A DNA stretch of 64,000 nucleotides from Bradyrhizobium ottawaense (lineage in GTDB: Bacteria > Pseudomonadota > Alphaproteobacteria > Rhizobiales > Xanthobacteraceae): contig NZ_LT629693.1 of assembly GCF_900099825.1 (NCBI RefSeq), positions 7,203,001 through 7,267,000 on the forward strand, given 5' to 3'. Position 1 is the stretch's first letter. The number at the start of each line of letters is the position of its first letter. Position numbers and translations under genes: made by a program. The notes below the pieces were generated by a model. That model made no database searches and had not been told where the DNA came from. It saw only the letters and a list, made by a program, of their open reading frames with translations. Of the stretch, positions 1-9,338 are shown in pieces.

Positions 1-312
1 CGCGAGGCCTGCGCACGGCACGGTATGGCGGTCGTGGCCTACAGCCCGGTCGCCAAGGGCCGCATCAAGAACGACCGCGCGCTGCTGCGGATCGGCGATC
101 GCTACCGCAAGACGGCGGCGCAGGTTTGCCTGCGCTGGCTGGTGCAGCAGAATGTCGTGGCGATCCCGCGCACCTCGAAGCTGGAACGGCTGTCGGAGAA
201 CATCGAGATCTTCGATTTCGAATTGTTCGAGGACGACATGAAGGCGATTTCCGCCATGGGCAGTGCCGGCGGCCGGCTCACCAATTATGGTTTCGCGCCG
301 AATTGGGATTGA
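1..312 (+). CDS. Aldo/keto reductase, C-terminal part (5' end outside window)
   Basis: The reading frame is open from base 1, so only the last 103 residues are seen. They match the end of the NADPH-dependent aldo/keto reductase barrel: a strand with AVVAYSPVAKG, a helix with QVCLRWLVQQ, and the cofactor-phosphate loop IPRTSKLERLSEN, where family members have IP(K/R)xxxxxRxxEN. The catalytic Tyr and Lys would lie upstream of the window. The substrate cannot be told. The protein ends in a short GFAPNWD tail typical of small rhizobial members. Confidence 0.85.
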   Translation, partial: REACARHGMAVVAYSPVAKGRIKNDRALLRIGDRYRKTAAQVCLRWLVQQNVVAIPRTSKLERLSENIEIFDFELFEDDMKAISAMGSAGGRLTNYGFAPNWD

Positions 313-406
313 GCCAAAAGGGCAAAAAGGCAAAAAAGATTGAGGAACGGCTGCGTCGGGCGTTATGCTGGCCGTCAGGGGAAACTTCGAAACTTGTTCG
401 GGTACG

Positions 407-1264
407 ATGAACCTGCGGCGGATCATACCCACCGACATCACGGTATCGGCGATCGTTCATCTGTCGCTGCTGACCTTGCTGTTGCTGTTTTCCGAGGTCC
501 ATCAATTCGGTTCGGTGACGGCCGAGACGATGGCGGTCGAGATCGTCGCGCCGCAGGATATTCCGCAAGAGCCGACGACAGAGAAACAGCCGGAGCCGGT
601 TCCAACGCCAACGCCAACGCCGCTGCCGGATTTTTCGCTGTTCGACAACAAGTCCGCGCCGCCGAGTGCGGCTCAGCCGGCGGCGAAGTCACAGCCGGCC
701 GCGCGGCAGCAGAAGCAGGCAGCACTTGCTGCGCCACCCGCCGCCCAGCCACAGCCGGCGGCTCCACTGCAACCGGCGGCCCCGCCGCAGCAACCGGCCG
801 CGCCGGCTTACAAGCAGCCCGAGCCTGATCTGACGCTCAAATATCAGGTGATGCTGGGCTTGCCGCCGGATCTCTCGCCGACCCTGCCTGCGGCGCCACA
901 AGGTCTTGCCAAGAGCGATGACAATTTCGACGCGCCGGCGACGCAGGACGCCGACGTCGCTTCCAGCGTCGTCACCGCCTTCCGGCGTCATCTCAGGACC
1001 TGCCTGAAATTGCCGCCCTCGCTGGCGGCGTCCGACGACGTCAGGGTCAAGCTGCGCGTGATGATGACGCAGCGGGGAACGCTGGCCGGCGATCCGATCC
1101 TGATCGAGGCCAGCGCTTCGATGAAAGGGCCGCTCCTGATGCAGGGCGCGGTCCAAGCGCTGCAGGCCTGCCAGCCTTATGCGATGCTGCCGGCGGACCG
1201 TTACGGCGAATGGAAAGTGCTCGATCTCAGCTTCACGCCGCGGGATTTCGGCGGCGCGTCATAG
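407..1264 (+). CDS. Orphan TonB/TolA-like envelope protein
   Basis: 285 residues. One N-terminal membrane segment (about residues 9-28) is followed by an extended Pro/Ala/Gln-rich region (about 45-150, including a TPTPTPLP run) and a C-terminal globular domain of about 90 residues. This is the layout of TonB and TolA energy-coupling proteins, which span the periplasm from an inner-membrane anchor. The C-terminal domain has two cysteines (in CLKLPP and CQPY) that could form a disulfide as in TolA. No exbB/exbD or tolQ/tolR genes are nearby, so the partner is unknown. I chose the ATG at 407 because the membrane segment follows directly; an ATG at 365 would add 14 unremarkable residues. Confidence 0.7.
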   Translation: MNLRRIIPTDITVSAIVHLSLLTLLLLFSEVHQFGSVTAETMAVEIVAPQDIPQEPTTEKQPEPVPTPTPTPLPDFSLFDNKSAPPSAAQPAAKSQPAARQQKQAALAAPPAAQPQPAAPLQPAAPPQQPAAPAYKQPEPDLTLKYQVMLGLPPDLSPTLPAAPQGLAKSDDNFDAPATQDADVASSVVTAFRRHLRTCLKLPPSLAASDDVRVKLRVMMTQRGTLAGDPILIEASASMKGPLLMQGAVQALQACQPYAMLPADRYGEWKVLDLSFTPRDFGGAS

Positions 1265-1281
1265 AGCAAGATGCCACTTCT

Positions 1282-2331
1282 CTATCGATCAAGCGAAATC
1301 TGGTAGCGTTCGGCGATCGCCGTTAGCTGGTTCCAGGTCTCTTCCTCAACGTCGATGCCGTTTTTGATGCGCTCGGCCCGCGCGATCTGCTCGGGCTCGC
1401 CCGCCACCAGGACCGGGAGATCAGGGTCGGAAGGTTTGGCCGATTTCACCCAGCCGATCATGGCATCGATTTCGGCCAGCATGCTGTCGCGGGTGGACAG
1501 CCGGCCAGGGTCGATGACAATGCTCAGCATGCCGTTGATAATGCCGCGCTCCGGCGGCGTGTTGGTCGACACGCTTGCCGAGCCCACGATCGCGCCGGCC
1601 AGCAGTTCGCATACCAGCGCCAGGCCGGAGCCCTTGTGATCGCCGAACGGCAACACCACGCCGCGTGGCTCGGTGTACATGACGGATGGATCGGTCGTCG
1701 GCTGTCCGGCATGGTCGAGCAATGCGCCGTCAAGCATCGGCTTGCCGGCATTGTGCGCCACGCGCACCTTTCCCAGCGCAACACGGCTGGTGGCGAAATC
1801 GAGCAGGATCGGCTCGTTGCTGGCTGTTCCGGGAATAGCGATACAGACCGGATTGGTCAGGAAACGCCCCTCACGTCCGCGAAAGGGTGCCACCGGTGGC
1901 GGGCCTGAAGCGACGTTGACGAAGTGCAGCGCCACCATGCCCGCGCGCGCGGCAATCTCGCCATAGGTGCCGACGCGACCGATGTGGTGCGCGTTGCGCA
2001 ATCCATTGACCGCGACGCCATGTTTCTTGGCTGCTTCGATCGCCCATTCGACCGCCTGACGGGCGACCACCTGGCCATAGCCGGCATGCGCATCCCACAC
2101 CGAGATCGTACCGGTGTCCGAAATGATTTCCGGCTTCTGGTTGACCTTGAGCGTACCGGCCTCGAAGTCTCTGACATAGGCGACCAGCATCCCGACGCCA
2201 TGGCTGTCATGGCCGCGCAGGTTTGCCTCGACCAAATGTTCGGCAACGATGGCGGCTTCCGCAGGTGTACTGCCGCCGGCGGCGACGATGCGGTTGGCAA
2301 ACGTGCGCAGCCGGGCGTGGTCGATAATCAT
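1282..2331 (-). CDS. Malate/L-lactate dehydrogenase (Ldh2/YlbC) family oxidoreductase
   Basis: 349 residues, the full length for the family of NAD(P)-dependent 2-hydroxyacid (or imine) reductases unrelated to classical LDH/MDH. Visible signatures are RGHDSHGVGML near residue 40, the AHHIGRVGTYGE segment that holds the catalytic His, and GDHKGSGLALVCELLAGAI in the cofactor region. Family members act on malate, lactate, ureidoglycolate, sulfolactate or cyclic imino acids, so the substrate is open. It is convergent with the TonB-like gene, with only 17 bases between. Confidence 0.85.
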   Translation of the reverse strand: MIIDHARLRTFANRIVAAGGSTPAEAAIVAEHLVEANLRGHDSHGVGMLVAYVRDFEAGTLKVNQKPEIISDTGTISVWDAHAGYGQVVARQAVEWAIEAAKKHGVAVNGLRNAHHIGRVGTYGEIAARAGMVALHFVNVASGPPPVAPFRGREGRFLTNPVCIAIPGTASNEPILLDFATSRVALGKVRVAHNAGKPMLDGALLDHAGQPTTDPSVMYTEPRGVVLPFGDHKGSGLALVCELLAGAIVGSASVSTNTPPERGIINGMLSIVIDPGRLSTRDSMLAEIDAMIGWVKSAKPSDPDLPVLVAGEPEQIARAERIKNGIDVEEETWNQLTAIAERYQISLDR

Positions 2332-2376
2332 GTTCTCTCCCTTTTTCTTCTTGATTGGGTCAGTCTGGGTGATTGG

Positions 2377-3054
2377 TTAGCGTTCCATCGCCTTCCAGGC
2401 GTTCGACGCAAACTGCCTGCGCCAGGTCACGATGACAACCATCGCCGTGGTCACGAACAGCACCCACGGACTGACGAACCAGCCGAGATAACCGAGCGCG
2501 AAGAAGAATGAGCGCTGGCCGCGGTTGAAGTGCTGGCCCGCGGATTCGAACATCCGGGTGGTGCGCATCACATGCGCTTCCGCCTCCGGCGTGTCGCGTT
2601 GCGAGGCCGGCGGCATCGCGCCGAGCAGGATCGCGACATAGTTGAACAGGCGATAGGCCCAGGAGAATTTGAAGAAGGCGTAGGTGAAGATCAGGATCAA
2701 CCCGATGCATTTGACTTCCCACAGCGCAGGCGAGGGGCTGAGATCGATCGGCAGCGCGCCGAACACGGCCAGGGCGTCGTTGGTGGCGCGCAGCAGCGCC
2801 AATCCGCCGCCGATCGCGATCAGGCTCGAGGACGCGAAGAAGGCGGTGCCGTTCTGCAGCGAGGCCATGATCTGCATGTCGACCATGCGCGTTTCGCGGT
2901 CGAGCAGGTTCCGGATCCAGACCTCGCGATAGATGTGCATGCGGGCGGACAGGCTGTCGCGCCCGTAGGCGGTCCGCTCCAGCGTGAAGGCATACACCGT
3001 CCACTCCAGGGCGAAGAATCCAACAGCGGCGATATCGACCCAGTATCCGCGCAT
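2377..3054 (-). CDS. DUF599 integral membrane protein
   Basis: 225 residues with about four hydrophobic segments and the DUF599 core FFASSSLIAIGGGLALL. A conserved charged stretch around RNLLDRETRMVDMQIMASLQ precedes the second membrane segment. The biochemical role of the family is unknown. The start at 3054 is preferred because AAGGAAGG lies five bases upstream; an in-frame start at 3078 lacks such a site. It is transcribed away from the divergent glutathione transferase gene. Confidence 0.75.
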   Translation of the reverse strand: MRGYWVDIAAVGFFALEWTVYAFTLERTAYGRDSLSARMHIYREVWIRNLLDRETRMVDMQIMASLQNGTAFFASSSLIAIGGGLALLRATNDALAVFGALPIDLSPSPALWEVKCIGLILIFTYAFFKFSWAYRLFNYVAILLGAMPPASQRDTPEAEAHVMRTTRMFESAGQHFNRGQRSFFFALGYLGWFVSPWVLFVTTAMVVIVTWRRQFASNAWKAMER

Positions 3055-3202
3055 GATGCCTTCCTTATCGATCGCCAAGTCTTATGGATCACCAAGTCTT
3101 ATCGGTCACCAAGTCTTGCCGATTTCAAGCCATGCCGATGTACAGGTTGAACGTCGGCAGCGCACTATGGCAAGATGGCGTCCCAACAGGATTTCCCTTG
3201 AA

Positions 3203-3856
3203 ATGTTGAAACTCGTCATCGGCAACAAGAACTATTCGTCATGGTCGATGCGGCCATGGCTGGCGCTGCGCGCCAATAACATCCCGTTCGAGGAAATTTT
3301 CATCCCGCTTTACACCGATCAGGCCGACAAGGACCGGATCCTGAACGTTTCGCGTGCGGGCAAGGTGCCGGCGCTGATCGACGGCGACGTCACGGTGTGG
3401 GATTCGCTGGCGATCATCGAGTACCTCGCCGAGAAATTCCCGCAAGCGAAACTGTGGCCGGAAGACCGCGCCCGGCGTGCGCACGCGCGGTCGATCTCGG
3501 CGGAGATGCATTCGGGCTTCATGCCGCTGCGCAACGAATGCGGCATGAACCTGCACCGGCCGGTCGGCGCCATCAAGCTGTCGGAAGATGCGCTGGCCAA
3601 TGTGGCGCGGGTTCAGGAGATCTGGGCGGATTGCCATCGGCGTTACGGCAACGAAGGCCCGTTCCTGTTTGGCGCCTTCGGCGGCGCGGACGCCATGTTC
3701 GCCCCCGTCGTGCACCGGTTTCGCACCTATGCGATCGAGGTGAAGGGTGATGCGCGACACTATTTCGAGGCGATGACTGATAACGCGGCCTTTCAGCAAT
3801 GGACCCGCGAGGGGCTGGCCGAGACGATCCGGATCGAGCGATTCGAGACGGTCTGA
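3203..3856 (+). CDS. Glutathione S-transferase family protein
   Basis: 217 residues, normal for a cytosolic GST. The N-terminal thioredoxin-like domain begins LKLVIGNKNYSSWSMRPWLAL, with a candidate catalytic Ser in the YSSW segment, and contains the glutathione-binding GKVPALIDGDVTVWDSLAI (cis-Pro then the D-S pair). The helical C-terminal domain starts near residue 85. Family members conjugate glutathione or reduce electrophiles; the substrate is not evident. The ATG at 3203 places the N-terminal strand at residue 2; longer in-frame starts would add a stretch without homology features. Confidence 0.87.
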   Translation: MLKLVIGNKNYSSWSMRPWLALRANNIPFEEIFIPLYTDQADKDRILNVSRAGKVPALIDGDVTVWDSLAIIEYLAEKFPQAKLWPEDRARRAHARSISAEMHSGFMPLRNECGMNLHRPVGAIKLSEDALANVARVQEIWADCHRRYGNEGPFLFGAFGGADAMFAPVVHRFRTYAIEVKGDARHYFEAMTDNAAFQQWTREGLAETIRIERFETV

Positions 3857-3951
3857 CGCCCTGTTCGTGATGTCATCGCCGCTTGACGGATCGCCGGTAA
3901 AGCAGTCTGAATCCGCCACCGGCGGTTGCCGCCGAACGAAAGGACGCGACC

Positions 3952-4323
3952 ATGGGAATTCTCGATTCACTGGAAAATTCGGATGCGTTCAAGGGCGTGC
4001 TCGGTCAGCTCGAATCTGCCGTAATTCCGGTGGTGCTGAGCGAGGTGCTCGGCAATGGCGGTCAGGGCGGCGGATTGTCGGCGATCGTGGCCAAGCTCCA
4101 GCAGGCCGGCCTTGGCGATCAGGTCAAATCCTGGATCGGCAACGGCCAGAACCTGCCGATTACCGCCGAGCAACTGCAGCAGGTGCTCGGCAGCGACACC
4201 GTCAAGCAGCTCGCGGCGCGCTTCAACATCCCGGTCGACCAGCTCTCCAAGGTGCTGGCGCAGCAGCTCCCGGCCGTCGTCGATCATGCCAGCCCGGACG
4301 GCAGGCTGCCGCACACCGCCTGA
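3952..4323 (+). CDS. YidB family protein (DUF937-like)
   Basis: 123 residues. It matches YidB-type proteins: GILDSL at the N-terminus, a Gly-rich turn, then LSAIVAKLQQAGLGDQVKSWIGNGQNLPITAEQLQQVLG and a helix-turn-helix-like C-terminal half (LAARFNIPVDQLSKVLAQQLP). The family is small, soluble and of unsettled function. A good ribosome site (AAAGGA) lies nine bases upstream. A perfect 16-base palindrome follows the stop codon. Confidence 0.85.
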   Translation: MGILDSLENSDAFKGVLGQLESAVIPVVLSEVLGNGGQGGGLSAIVAKLQQAGLGDQVKSWIGNGQNLPITAEQLQQVLGSDTVKQLAARFNIPVDQLSKVLAQQLPAVVDHASPDGRLPHTA

Positions 4324-4338
4324 CCGCGAATTCGCGGT
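4323..4338. terminator. Palindrome after the yidB-like gene, possible weak terminator
   Basis: ACCGCGAATTCGCGGT is a perfect 16-base palindrome starting in the stop codon of the YidB-like gene. Only a short TTT follows, so it is a weak intrinsic terminator at best. Confidence 0.35.
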
Positions 4339-4532
4339 TTGGATGGGGGCCATGCGGATTCCTGCGAAACCCCGGGATTGCCTTCTATCATACTGAGAAC
4401 ACTTGGAAATCCATGTGGTTCCCATGCCCCGATGTTGCTGGCTTTTGGCGCCTTCGGTGTGCTAGGTTGACACAGGGTTCTCAAGTCGGCCGAAAGCTAG
4501 TGGGACCATGAGCGCGGCCGACGTTCTTGCGT

Positions 4533-4736
4533 ATGGAGAGGGCGTTGAAGCACAAGTACTCCGTTGGAGAGACTGTCTATTTTACTGCCAGCAACGTTGC
4601 CCGTCCGGCCGCCACCGGCACCTATGAGGTGATCCGGCTGCTTCCGACCGACGGCGACGATTGTCAGTATCGCATCAAGAGTTCGGCTGAAACGTTCGAA
4701 CGGGTCGCCAAGGAAAGCCAGCTCGCGGTTTCCTGA
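4533..4736 (+). CDS. Small conserved-looking hypothetical protein
   Basis: 67 residues beginning MERALKHKYSVGETVYFTASN and ending with AKESQLAVS. The sequence has a compact beta-rich look (VGETVYFTAS, TYEVIRLLPTDGDDCQYRIKS) resembling a small SH3-like barrel, and I see similar short proteins in rhizobia annotated only as hypothetical. The ATG at 4533 is preferred over a TTG six bases upstream. A consensus -35 hexamer TTGACA stands at 4467-4472, without a convincing -10. Confidence 0.65.
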   Translation: MERALKHKYSVGETVYFTASNVARPAATGTYEVIRLLPTDGDDCQYRIKSSAETFERVAKESQLAVS

Positions 4737-4888
4737 ATTTGTTGTGCGCTGACAGCCGGCTGACGGTTCCGGTTTCGACCGCCGTCAAAAGGCCCCGTTC
4801 GCAGAACAATTCTGGCGAAGGTTGAATGCCGCCAATGCGCATTCGCCTTCGACGATCGTGTTTTATGCAGCGTTGAGGGACACCGCGC

Positions 4889-5842
4889 ATGAACTGGGCC
4901 TGGGCTTCGTCGCTGGATGACATCTGGCGCTCTCCGACCTTTCCGATGTGGCTGACGCTGGCCGCGGCGGGATTTTTCGGCATTATCGTTCTGATCACGC
5001 TGTTGCGCGCAGAGAAATCCGTGGCCAACGGGGCGCTCACCGTCATCACGCTGCTGGCGATCGCCGTTGCGGTGGCCGCGACCATCCGTGGCTTCGGGCC
5101 GGTCGGGCAGCCCGCTTCCGCCCAGGCCCGCAACGTGCAGCCGGTGCGCGCGGGGTTGCCACAGCTTTCCTGCATCGACGACCTCGCCGGCGATGCCGTG
5201 CTGAACGCCTGCGAGAAGGCATTGTTCGGTTCCGCCGAGTCCTCCGCCGCGGCGGTTGCCTATGCGGCCTCCCTGATTACGCAACTGGCCGAGGCCGGCG
5301 ATACCGCCACCGTCGGCAAGAATCCCAGTTCCGAATTTCTGGCGCTGCGCCGCGCGATCGAGCGCGACCGGTACGGGTTGATGGCCTATGTGCTGATGGC
5401 GCGCGACCATTGCACGCCGCAGGCCTGTCCGGTGTTTCGCTCGCTGGCCGATAGCCGTCAGCTCGCGGGTAACATGGACGATCGCGTCTATGAAAACCTG
5501 ATCACGCGTTACGCGCCGTCGTGGAACGCGCCGATCCAGGCGGGTGCGGGGGTCGTCGCGGCGCTGCCGCCGTCGATGCCCACGGGCAAGCCTACCAACG
5601 CAGAATTTCCGACCGCAGCCTCGACCCCGGCGGTCAGCATCATGGCGCCGGAGCCCGGGCCCGGCGCGGCCAAGCCAGCAGCGGCGGCTGCCACGGGAGC
5701 GACCGCCCCGCGTCCGGCGGCGTCTCCCGCGCCCGCAGCTCCCAAGAAGCAGGCGGCGGCAAAGCGAGTGCCGCCCGCGGCACCACCGGTCCAGATCGCA
5801 CCGGCCGCGCCAGCGCCTGCCGCGGCGCCCGCGAATGAATGA
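4889..5842 (+). CDS. Hypothetical membrane protein with Ala/Pro-rich tail
   Basis: 317 residues. Two membrane segments (about 17-40 and 50-66) lie at the N-terminus. A domain with CIDDLAGDAVLNACEKALF and DHCTPQACPVFRSLADS follows; its four cysteines could pair as disulfides if it is periplasmic. The last 100 residues are a low-complexity Ala/Pro/Lys tail. No known function is recognised. It may be co-transcribed with the DUF1489 gene 41 bases downstream. Confidence 0.65.
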   Translation: MNWAWASSLDDIWRSPTFPMWLTLAAAGFFGIIVLITLLRAEKSVANGALTVITLLAIAVAVAATIRGFGPVGQPASAQARNVQPVRAGLPQLSCIDDLAGDAVLNACEKALFGSAESSAAAVAYAASLITQLAEAGDTATVGKNPSSEFLALRRAIERDRYGLMAYVLMARDHCTPQACPVFRSLADSRQLAGNMDDRVYENLITRYAPSWNAPIQAGAGVVAALPPSMPTGKPTNAEFPTAASTPAVSIMAPEPGPGAAKPAAAAATGATAPRPAASPAPAAPKKQAAAKRVPPAAPPVQIAPAAPAPAAAPANE

Positions 5843-5883
5843 TCGTTTGCAAAGTTAACGCAGGCCGCTAAACCGTTAGCGAA

Positions 5884-6324
5884 ATGGCGCTTCATATTCT
5901 CAAGCTTGCGGTCGGGTGCGAGTCGGTCAAGGAACTCCGCGGCTGGGTCGCCGAACGTATGGCGACGGCCAAGAAAAAGGGCCTGCCGCTTCGGCACGTC
6001 CACGTCACGCGGATGACGCCGAAGCGCGACGGGGAAATCCTGGCCGGAGGCTCGCTCTACTGGGTGATCAAGGGCGAAATCGCCGCGCGCGAAAAGATCA
6101 TCGCGATCGAACCTTTCCGCGACAAGGACGGCATCGGGCGCTGCCGCCTCGTGATGCAGCCGAAGGTGATCGCGGTCTCGCCGCGGCCGATGCGGCCGTT
6201 CCAGGGCTGGCGCTATCTGACCGAGGACGCCGCACCTGCCGACCTGACCAAATCCTCCGCCGCCAGCGTCGCTGCGATGCCGGAACCGATGCGACGGGAA
6301 TTGCGCGATCTCGGACTGCTGTAG
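5884..6324 (+). CDS. DUF1489 family protein
   Basis: 146 residues, full length for DUF1489, a family found mainly in alphaproteobacteria. Typical stretches are LHILKLAVGC at the start, HVTRMTPKR, GSLYWVIKG and PRPMRPFQGWRYL near the end. The function is unknown. The start at 5884 puts the conserved MALHILKLAVG at residue 1. Confidence 0.85.
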   Translation: MALHILKLAVGCESVKELRGWVAERMATAKKKGLPLRHVHVTRMTPKRDGEILAGGSLYWVIKGEIAAREKIIAIEPFRDKDGIGRCRLVMQPKVIAVSPRPMRPFQGWRYLTEDAAPADLTKSSAASVAAMPEPMRRELRDLGLL

Positions 6325-6337
6325 CCAGGTTTACGCG

Positions 6338-7099
6338 CTACAGCGACGCCGACGTGACGATCCGCAGCCGAAGCCAATCGGGCGCCGGCAGTTCGGTCTG
6401 GCGGTGGGATTCCGAGTTCCGGTCGACGATGTCGAGCAGCCCGGTGTCGACGCCCATGTCGCGCAGGTAGGTGCGATAGAGTTCGCCAAATCGCACGGTC
6501 AGGCCCTGTCGCCGTTCCTCGCTGACATTGGGCGCCAGCCGGTTGCGAATCGACATGCCGCTCAGGATCACCCTTGCGCCGGGCGGCAGGCTGCGATGGA
6601 CCCCGCCGACCAGTGTCAGCACGCAGGCGAGGTCGCAGGGCGCGTCCGACGCCTTCAGTTTTGCGTCGAGCGGTCCGCCCGGACGCTTCAGCGCAAAGCA
6701 ATCCTCCTCGTTTTTTCCATGGCAGTCGTCGACATCGGTTGTACCCGCCGTGGTGTCGATGCCGCGGGCGCGCAAAATGCGGCCAAGGCTGGTCGCGACG
6801 TTGAGATTGGACTCGCCCCAGCTATGGATGATCACTGGAAGCTTGCGCCCGGCCTGCCGGTCGAGGATCGCGATCAGCCGCTTGTGGGTATCCCACTGAA
6901 CCGTGCCTTCAGCGGCGATCCATTCAGAGCAGCCCGGCCCGCAGGCGCCCTCAGCTCCATGCGCGACATAAAAGATCATCGCATCAAGCGGCGAACCGAT
7001 ACCGCCGACCGCGGGCCGGTGCGGGTCCTGTGCCTGGGCGATGCCGGCGAAGCCCAACAATCCGCCGAAGACGATCGCAGTTAAGGACCACGCGCCCAT
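6338..7099 (-). CDS. Exported ClpP/crotonase-fold-like protein lacking the usual serine
   Basis: 253 residues with a signal peptide (about 1-23, cleavage likely after AQA). The middle resembles the periplasmic ClpP-like family (COG3904 type): LPVIIHSWGESNLNVATSLGRILRARGIDT corresponds to the strand and helix with the SxGG turn, and CDLACVLTLVGGVHRSLPPGARV to the region where relatives carry C-x-SAC-x(5)-GG-x-R. Here the serine position is leucine, so a hydrolase role is doubtful. Several cysteines suggest disulfides. The fold assignment is an inference from pattern alone. Confidence 0.55.
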   Translation of the reverse strand: MGAWSLTAIVFGGLLGFAGIAQAQDPHRPAVGGIGSPLDAMIFYVAHGAEGACGPGCSEWIAAEGTVQWDTHKRLIAILDRQAGRKLPVIIHSWGESNLNVATSLGRILRARGIDTTAGTTDVDDCHGKNEEDCFALKRPGGPLDAKLKASDAPCDLACVLTLVGGVHRSLPPGARVILSGMSIRNRLAPNVSEERRQGLTVRFGELYRTYLRDMGVDTGLLDIVDRNSESHRQTELPAPDWLRLRIVTSASL

Positions 7100-7183
7100 G
7101 CTCGCCGCTCCACCCCTGACAAATCCTTATCCGGGGATATTCCACCCAAGGGTTGCGCCAGGCAAGCCGAGCACCCGCAAATT

Positions 7184-8035
7184 CTAGATCCCGATATTGT
7201 CGATCAGCCGGGTCTTGCCGAGCTTGGCCGCGACCAGGATCCGCACCGGTCCATCCTTCACCGAGGCGATCGGCGCCAGCGTCGCGGCATGCCGGGCCTC
7301 GAAATAATCCAGCACGAAGCCCGCACCCGTGATCAGTTCCCGGCCGGCGGCGACAGCGCTTTCAAATCCCTCGCCGGACTTCAGCCGCTTGGCGGTTTCC
7401 TTCATGGCGCGATGGAGCACAGGCGCGGTCTGCCGTTCCTCCGGCGACAGGTAGACGTTGCGCGACGACATCGCGAGCCCGTCGCATTCTCGCACGGTGC
7501 GCGAGCCGACCACCCGGACGCCGAGGTCGAGATCCCCGGCCATTTGCGTCACGACCCGCAATTGCTGAAAGTCCTTCTCGCCGAAGATCGCCACATCCGG
7601 CCGGCATTGGGTGAACAGCTTGCCGACCACGGTGGCGACGCCGCCGAAGAAATGCGGCCGGAAACGGTCCTCGAGGCCGGCGATGGCCGGCCCCTCCGGT
7701 ACGACCCGGGTCGCGAAGCCCTCCGGATACATCGCCTTGACGTCCGGGTTCCAGATCAGGTCGACCTTCTCGGCGGCGAGTTTTGCAACATCGGCCTTCC
7801 AGGTGCGTGGGTAGGAACCGAAATCCTCTGTCGGCGCGAACTGGGTCGGGTTCACGAAGATCGAGACGACGACTTTCTGGGCACGACGTTTGGCGAGGCG
7901 CACCAGCGACACATGGCCTTCATGGAGCGCTCCCATGGTTGGCACCAGCGCGACTGTGGCCTTTCTGGCGCGCAAGGCTTCGAGCGCGCGGCGCAATGCG
8001 GGAACGGTGCGGACGACCATGGGACTTCGCGGCAT
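7184..8035 (-). CDS. panC: Pantoate--beta-alanine ligase
   Basis: 283 residues, standard length. It joins pantoate and beta-alanine using ATP in the last step of pantothenate synthesis, in the cytoplasm. Motifs: [10 protein letters not shown] (HIGH-type nucleotide site, about residues 31-40), [19 protein letters not shown] and [12 protein letters not shown] (KMSKS-equivalent region). The frame continues upstream of 8035 for about 130 codons, but that extension is unlike any Pan[12 protein letters not shown] at 8035 or MVVRTV at 8020 fits the family. panB is not in this window. Confidence 0.95.
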   Translation of the reverse strand: MPRSPMVVRTVPALRRALEALRARKATVALVPTMGALHEGHVSLVRLAKRRAQKVVVSIFVNPTQFAPTEDFGSYPRTWKADVAKLAAEKVDLIWNPDVKAMYPEGFATRVVPEGPAIAGLEDRFRPHFFGGVATVVGKLFTQCRPDVAIFGEKDFQQLRVVTQMAGDLDLGVRVVGSRTVRECDGLAMSSRNVYLSPEERQTAPVLHRAMKETAKRLKSGEGFESAVAAGRELITGAGFVLDYFEARHAATLAPIASVKDGPVRILVAAKLGKTRLIDNIGI

Positions 8036-8383
8036 CTGGGCTCGATCTCTTTGGAGTGTTCTTTGGAACGTTCTTGGTGTTTCAGACGGGGCGGGGCCCT
8101 CGGCGGGCCGGCCGACCATATAAGGCAAGGCCATTGCCGCCAAGATAACTCGCAACATAACTCGAATGGCGTTCAGGGGTGGCAGGTCTGAGGCCGGTTG
8201 CCGCCCCTGCGGCTGGCCGTCTCGGTCGGCGTGCGCCAACAGTTCCGTTGCGAGCGGATGCGCGACCTGCACGCCTCGCGGATTCATCATTAAGGCGTGC
8301 CGAGCGCGATTTAGAAGCGTCACCGCGCATTTCACTTGACCGCAGCCGCCCGTGATTTGAAGATATCGGACGGGGGACGGGTG
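8036..8383. other. panC-mipZ divergent intergenic region
   Basis: 348 bases between the divergent starts of panC and mipZ. It must hold both promoters, but I see no convincing sigma-70 hexamer pair and no long palindrome. It is open in the panC frame without matching the PanC family. Confidence 0.5.
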
Positions 8384-9307
8384 ATGTTGGTACAGGCGAG
8401 TCAGAGTCAATCCGGTTCGGCACACGTTGTGGTGCTGGGCAACGAGAAGGGCGGTTCGGGGAAGTCAACCACCGCCCTGCACATTGCTGTCGCGCTGATG
8501 AAGGCCGGACAACGCGTCGCCACCATCGATCTCGACTGCCGCCAGCAGAGTTTCACCCGCTATATCGGCAACCGCAGCGCCTGGGCGCGTCGCACCGGCC
8601 TCGATCTCGAAATTCCCGTGCACTATTGCATCAAGCTCGGCGAGACGATGCAGATCGCCGACAATGAAAATTCCGAGTTCCAGCAATTCATGGAAGCGGT
8701 GAGCACGGTCGAGCGCTCCTTCGATTTCATCGTCATCGATACGCCGGGATCGGACTCCTACCTGATGCGGCTCGCGCATTCGATGGCCGACACACTGGTG
8801 ACGCCGATCAACGACAGCTTTCTCGACTTCGATGTGCTCGGCACCGTCGATCCCGCCACCTATTCCGTGACCGGCGAGAGCCATTACGCCGAGATGGTGC
8901 GCGACGTCAGGCGCAAGCGTCGTCAGCTGGACGGCGCCACGACGGACTGGATCGTGGTGCGCAACCGTCTCTCGATGATCGGCTCGCGCAACAAGCAGCT
9001 CGTCGCCGACAGTCTGAAGGATCTTTCGCTGCGGCTCGGCTTCCGTTCGATCGACGGCTTCGCCGAACGTGTGGTCTACCGCGAATTCTTTCCGCGCGGG
9101 CTCACCGCCCTCGACGACATCGACGAGGCGACGCTCGGCACGCGGCCGAGCCTCGGCCACGTCACGGCGCGCGAGGAAGTCACGAGCCTCTTGCGCCAGC
9201 TCAAGCTGCCGCTTGACGAGCGTGGCCGCCGCCGCGCCGCCAACCGCGCCGAATGGTTCACCCAGGTCGACAAGCCGCTCGAAATGCACGACATCATCAG
9301 CGCGTAG
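8384..9307 (+). CDS. mipZ: Division-plane positioning ATPase MipZ
   Basis: 307 residues. MipZ is a ParA/MinD-type ATPase that binds ParB at the chromosome poles and blocks FtsZ assembly there, restricting division to midcell. The deviant Walker A motif [11 protein letters not shown] is near residue 20, the Walker A' region [18 protein letters not shown] follows, and the Walker B strand is [10 protein letters not shown]. The C-terminal block [16 protein letters not shown] is typical. Start at 8384 is supported by GGGGGACGG upstream. It is divergent from panC. Confidence 0.93.
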   Translation: MLVQASQSQSGSAHVVVLGNEKGGSGKSTTALHIAVALMKAGQRVATIDLDCRQQSFTRYIGNRSAWARRTGLDLEIPVHYCIKLGETMQIADNENSEFQQFMEAVSTVERSFDFIVIDTPGSDSYLMRLAHSMADTLVTPINDSFLDFDVLGTVDPATYSVTGESHYAEMVRDVRRKRRQLDGATTDWIVVRNRLSMIGSRNKQLVADSLKDLSLRLGFRSIDGFAERVVYREFFPRGLTALDDIDEATLGTRPSLGHVTAREEVTSLLRQLKLPLDERGRRRAANRAEWFTQVDKPLEMHDIISA

Positions 9308-9338
9308 CGTTTTCTCGGAAAACGCGTCTCTCACGCGG

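Noticed and set aside
8036..8425. N-terminal extension of panC
   Set aside because: The open frame continues 130 codons upstream, but PanC proteins start at the MPRS or MVVR position and the extension has no family likeness.
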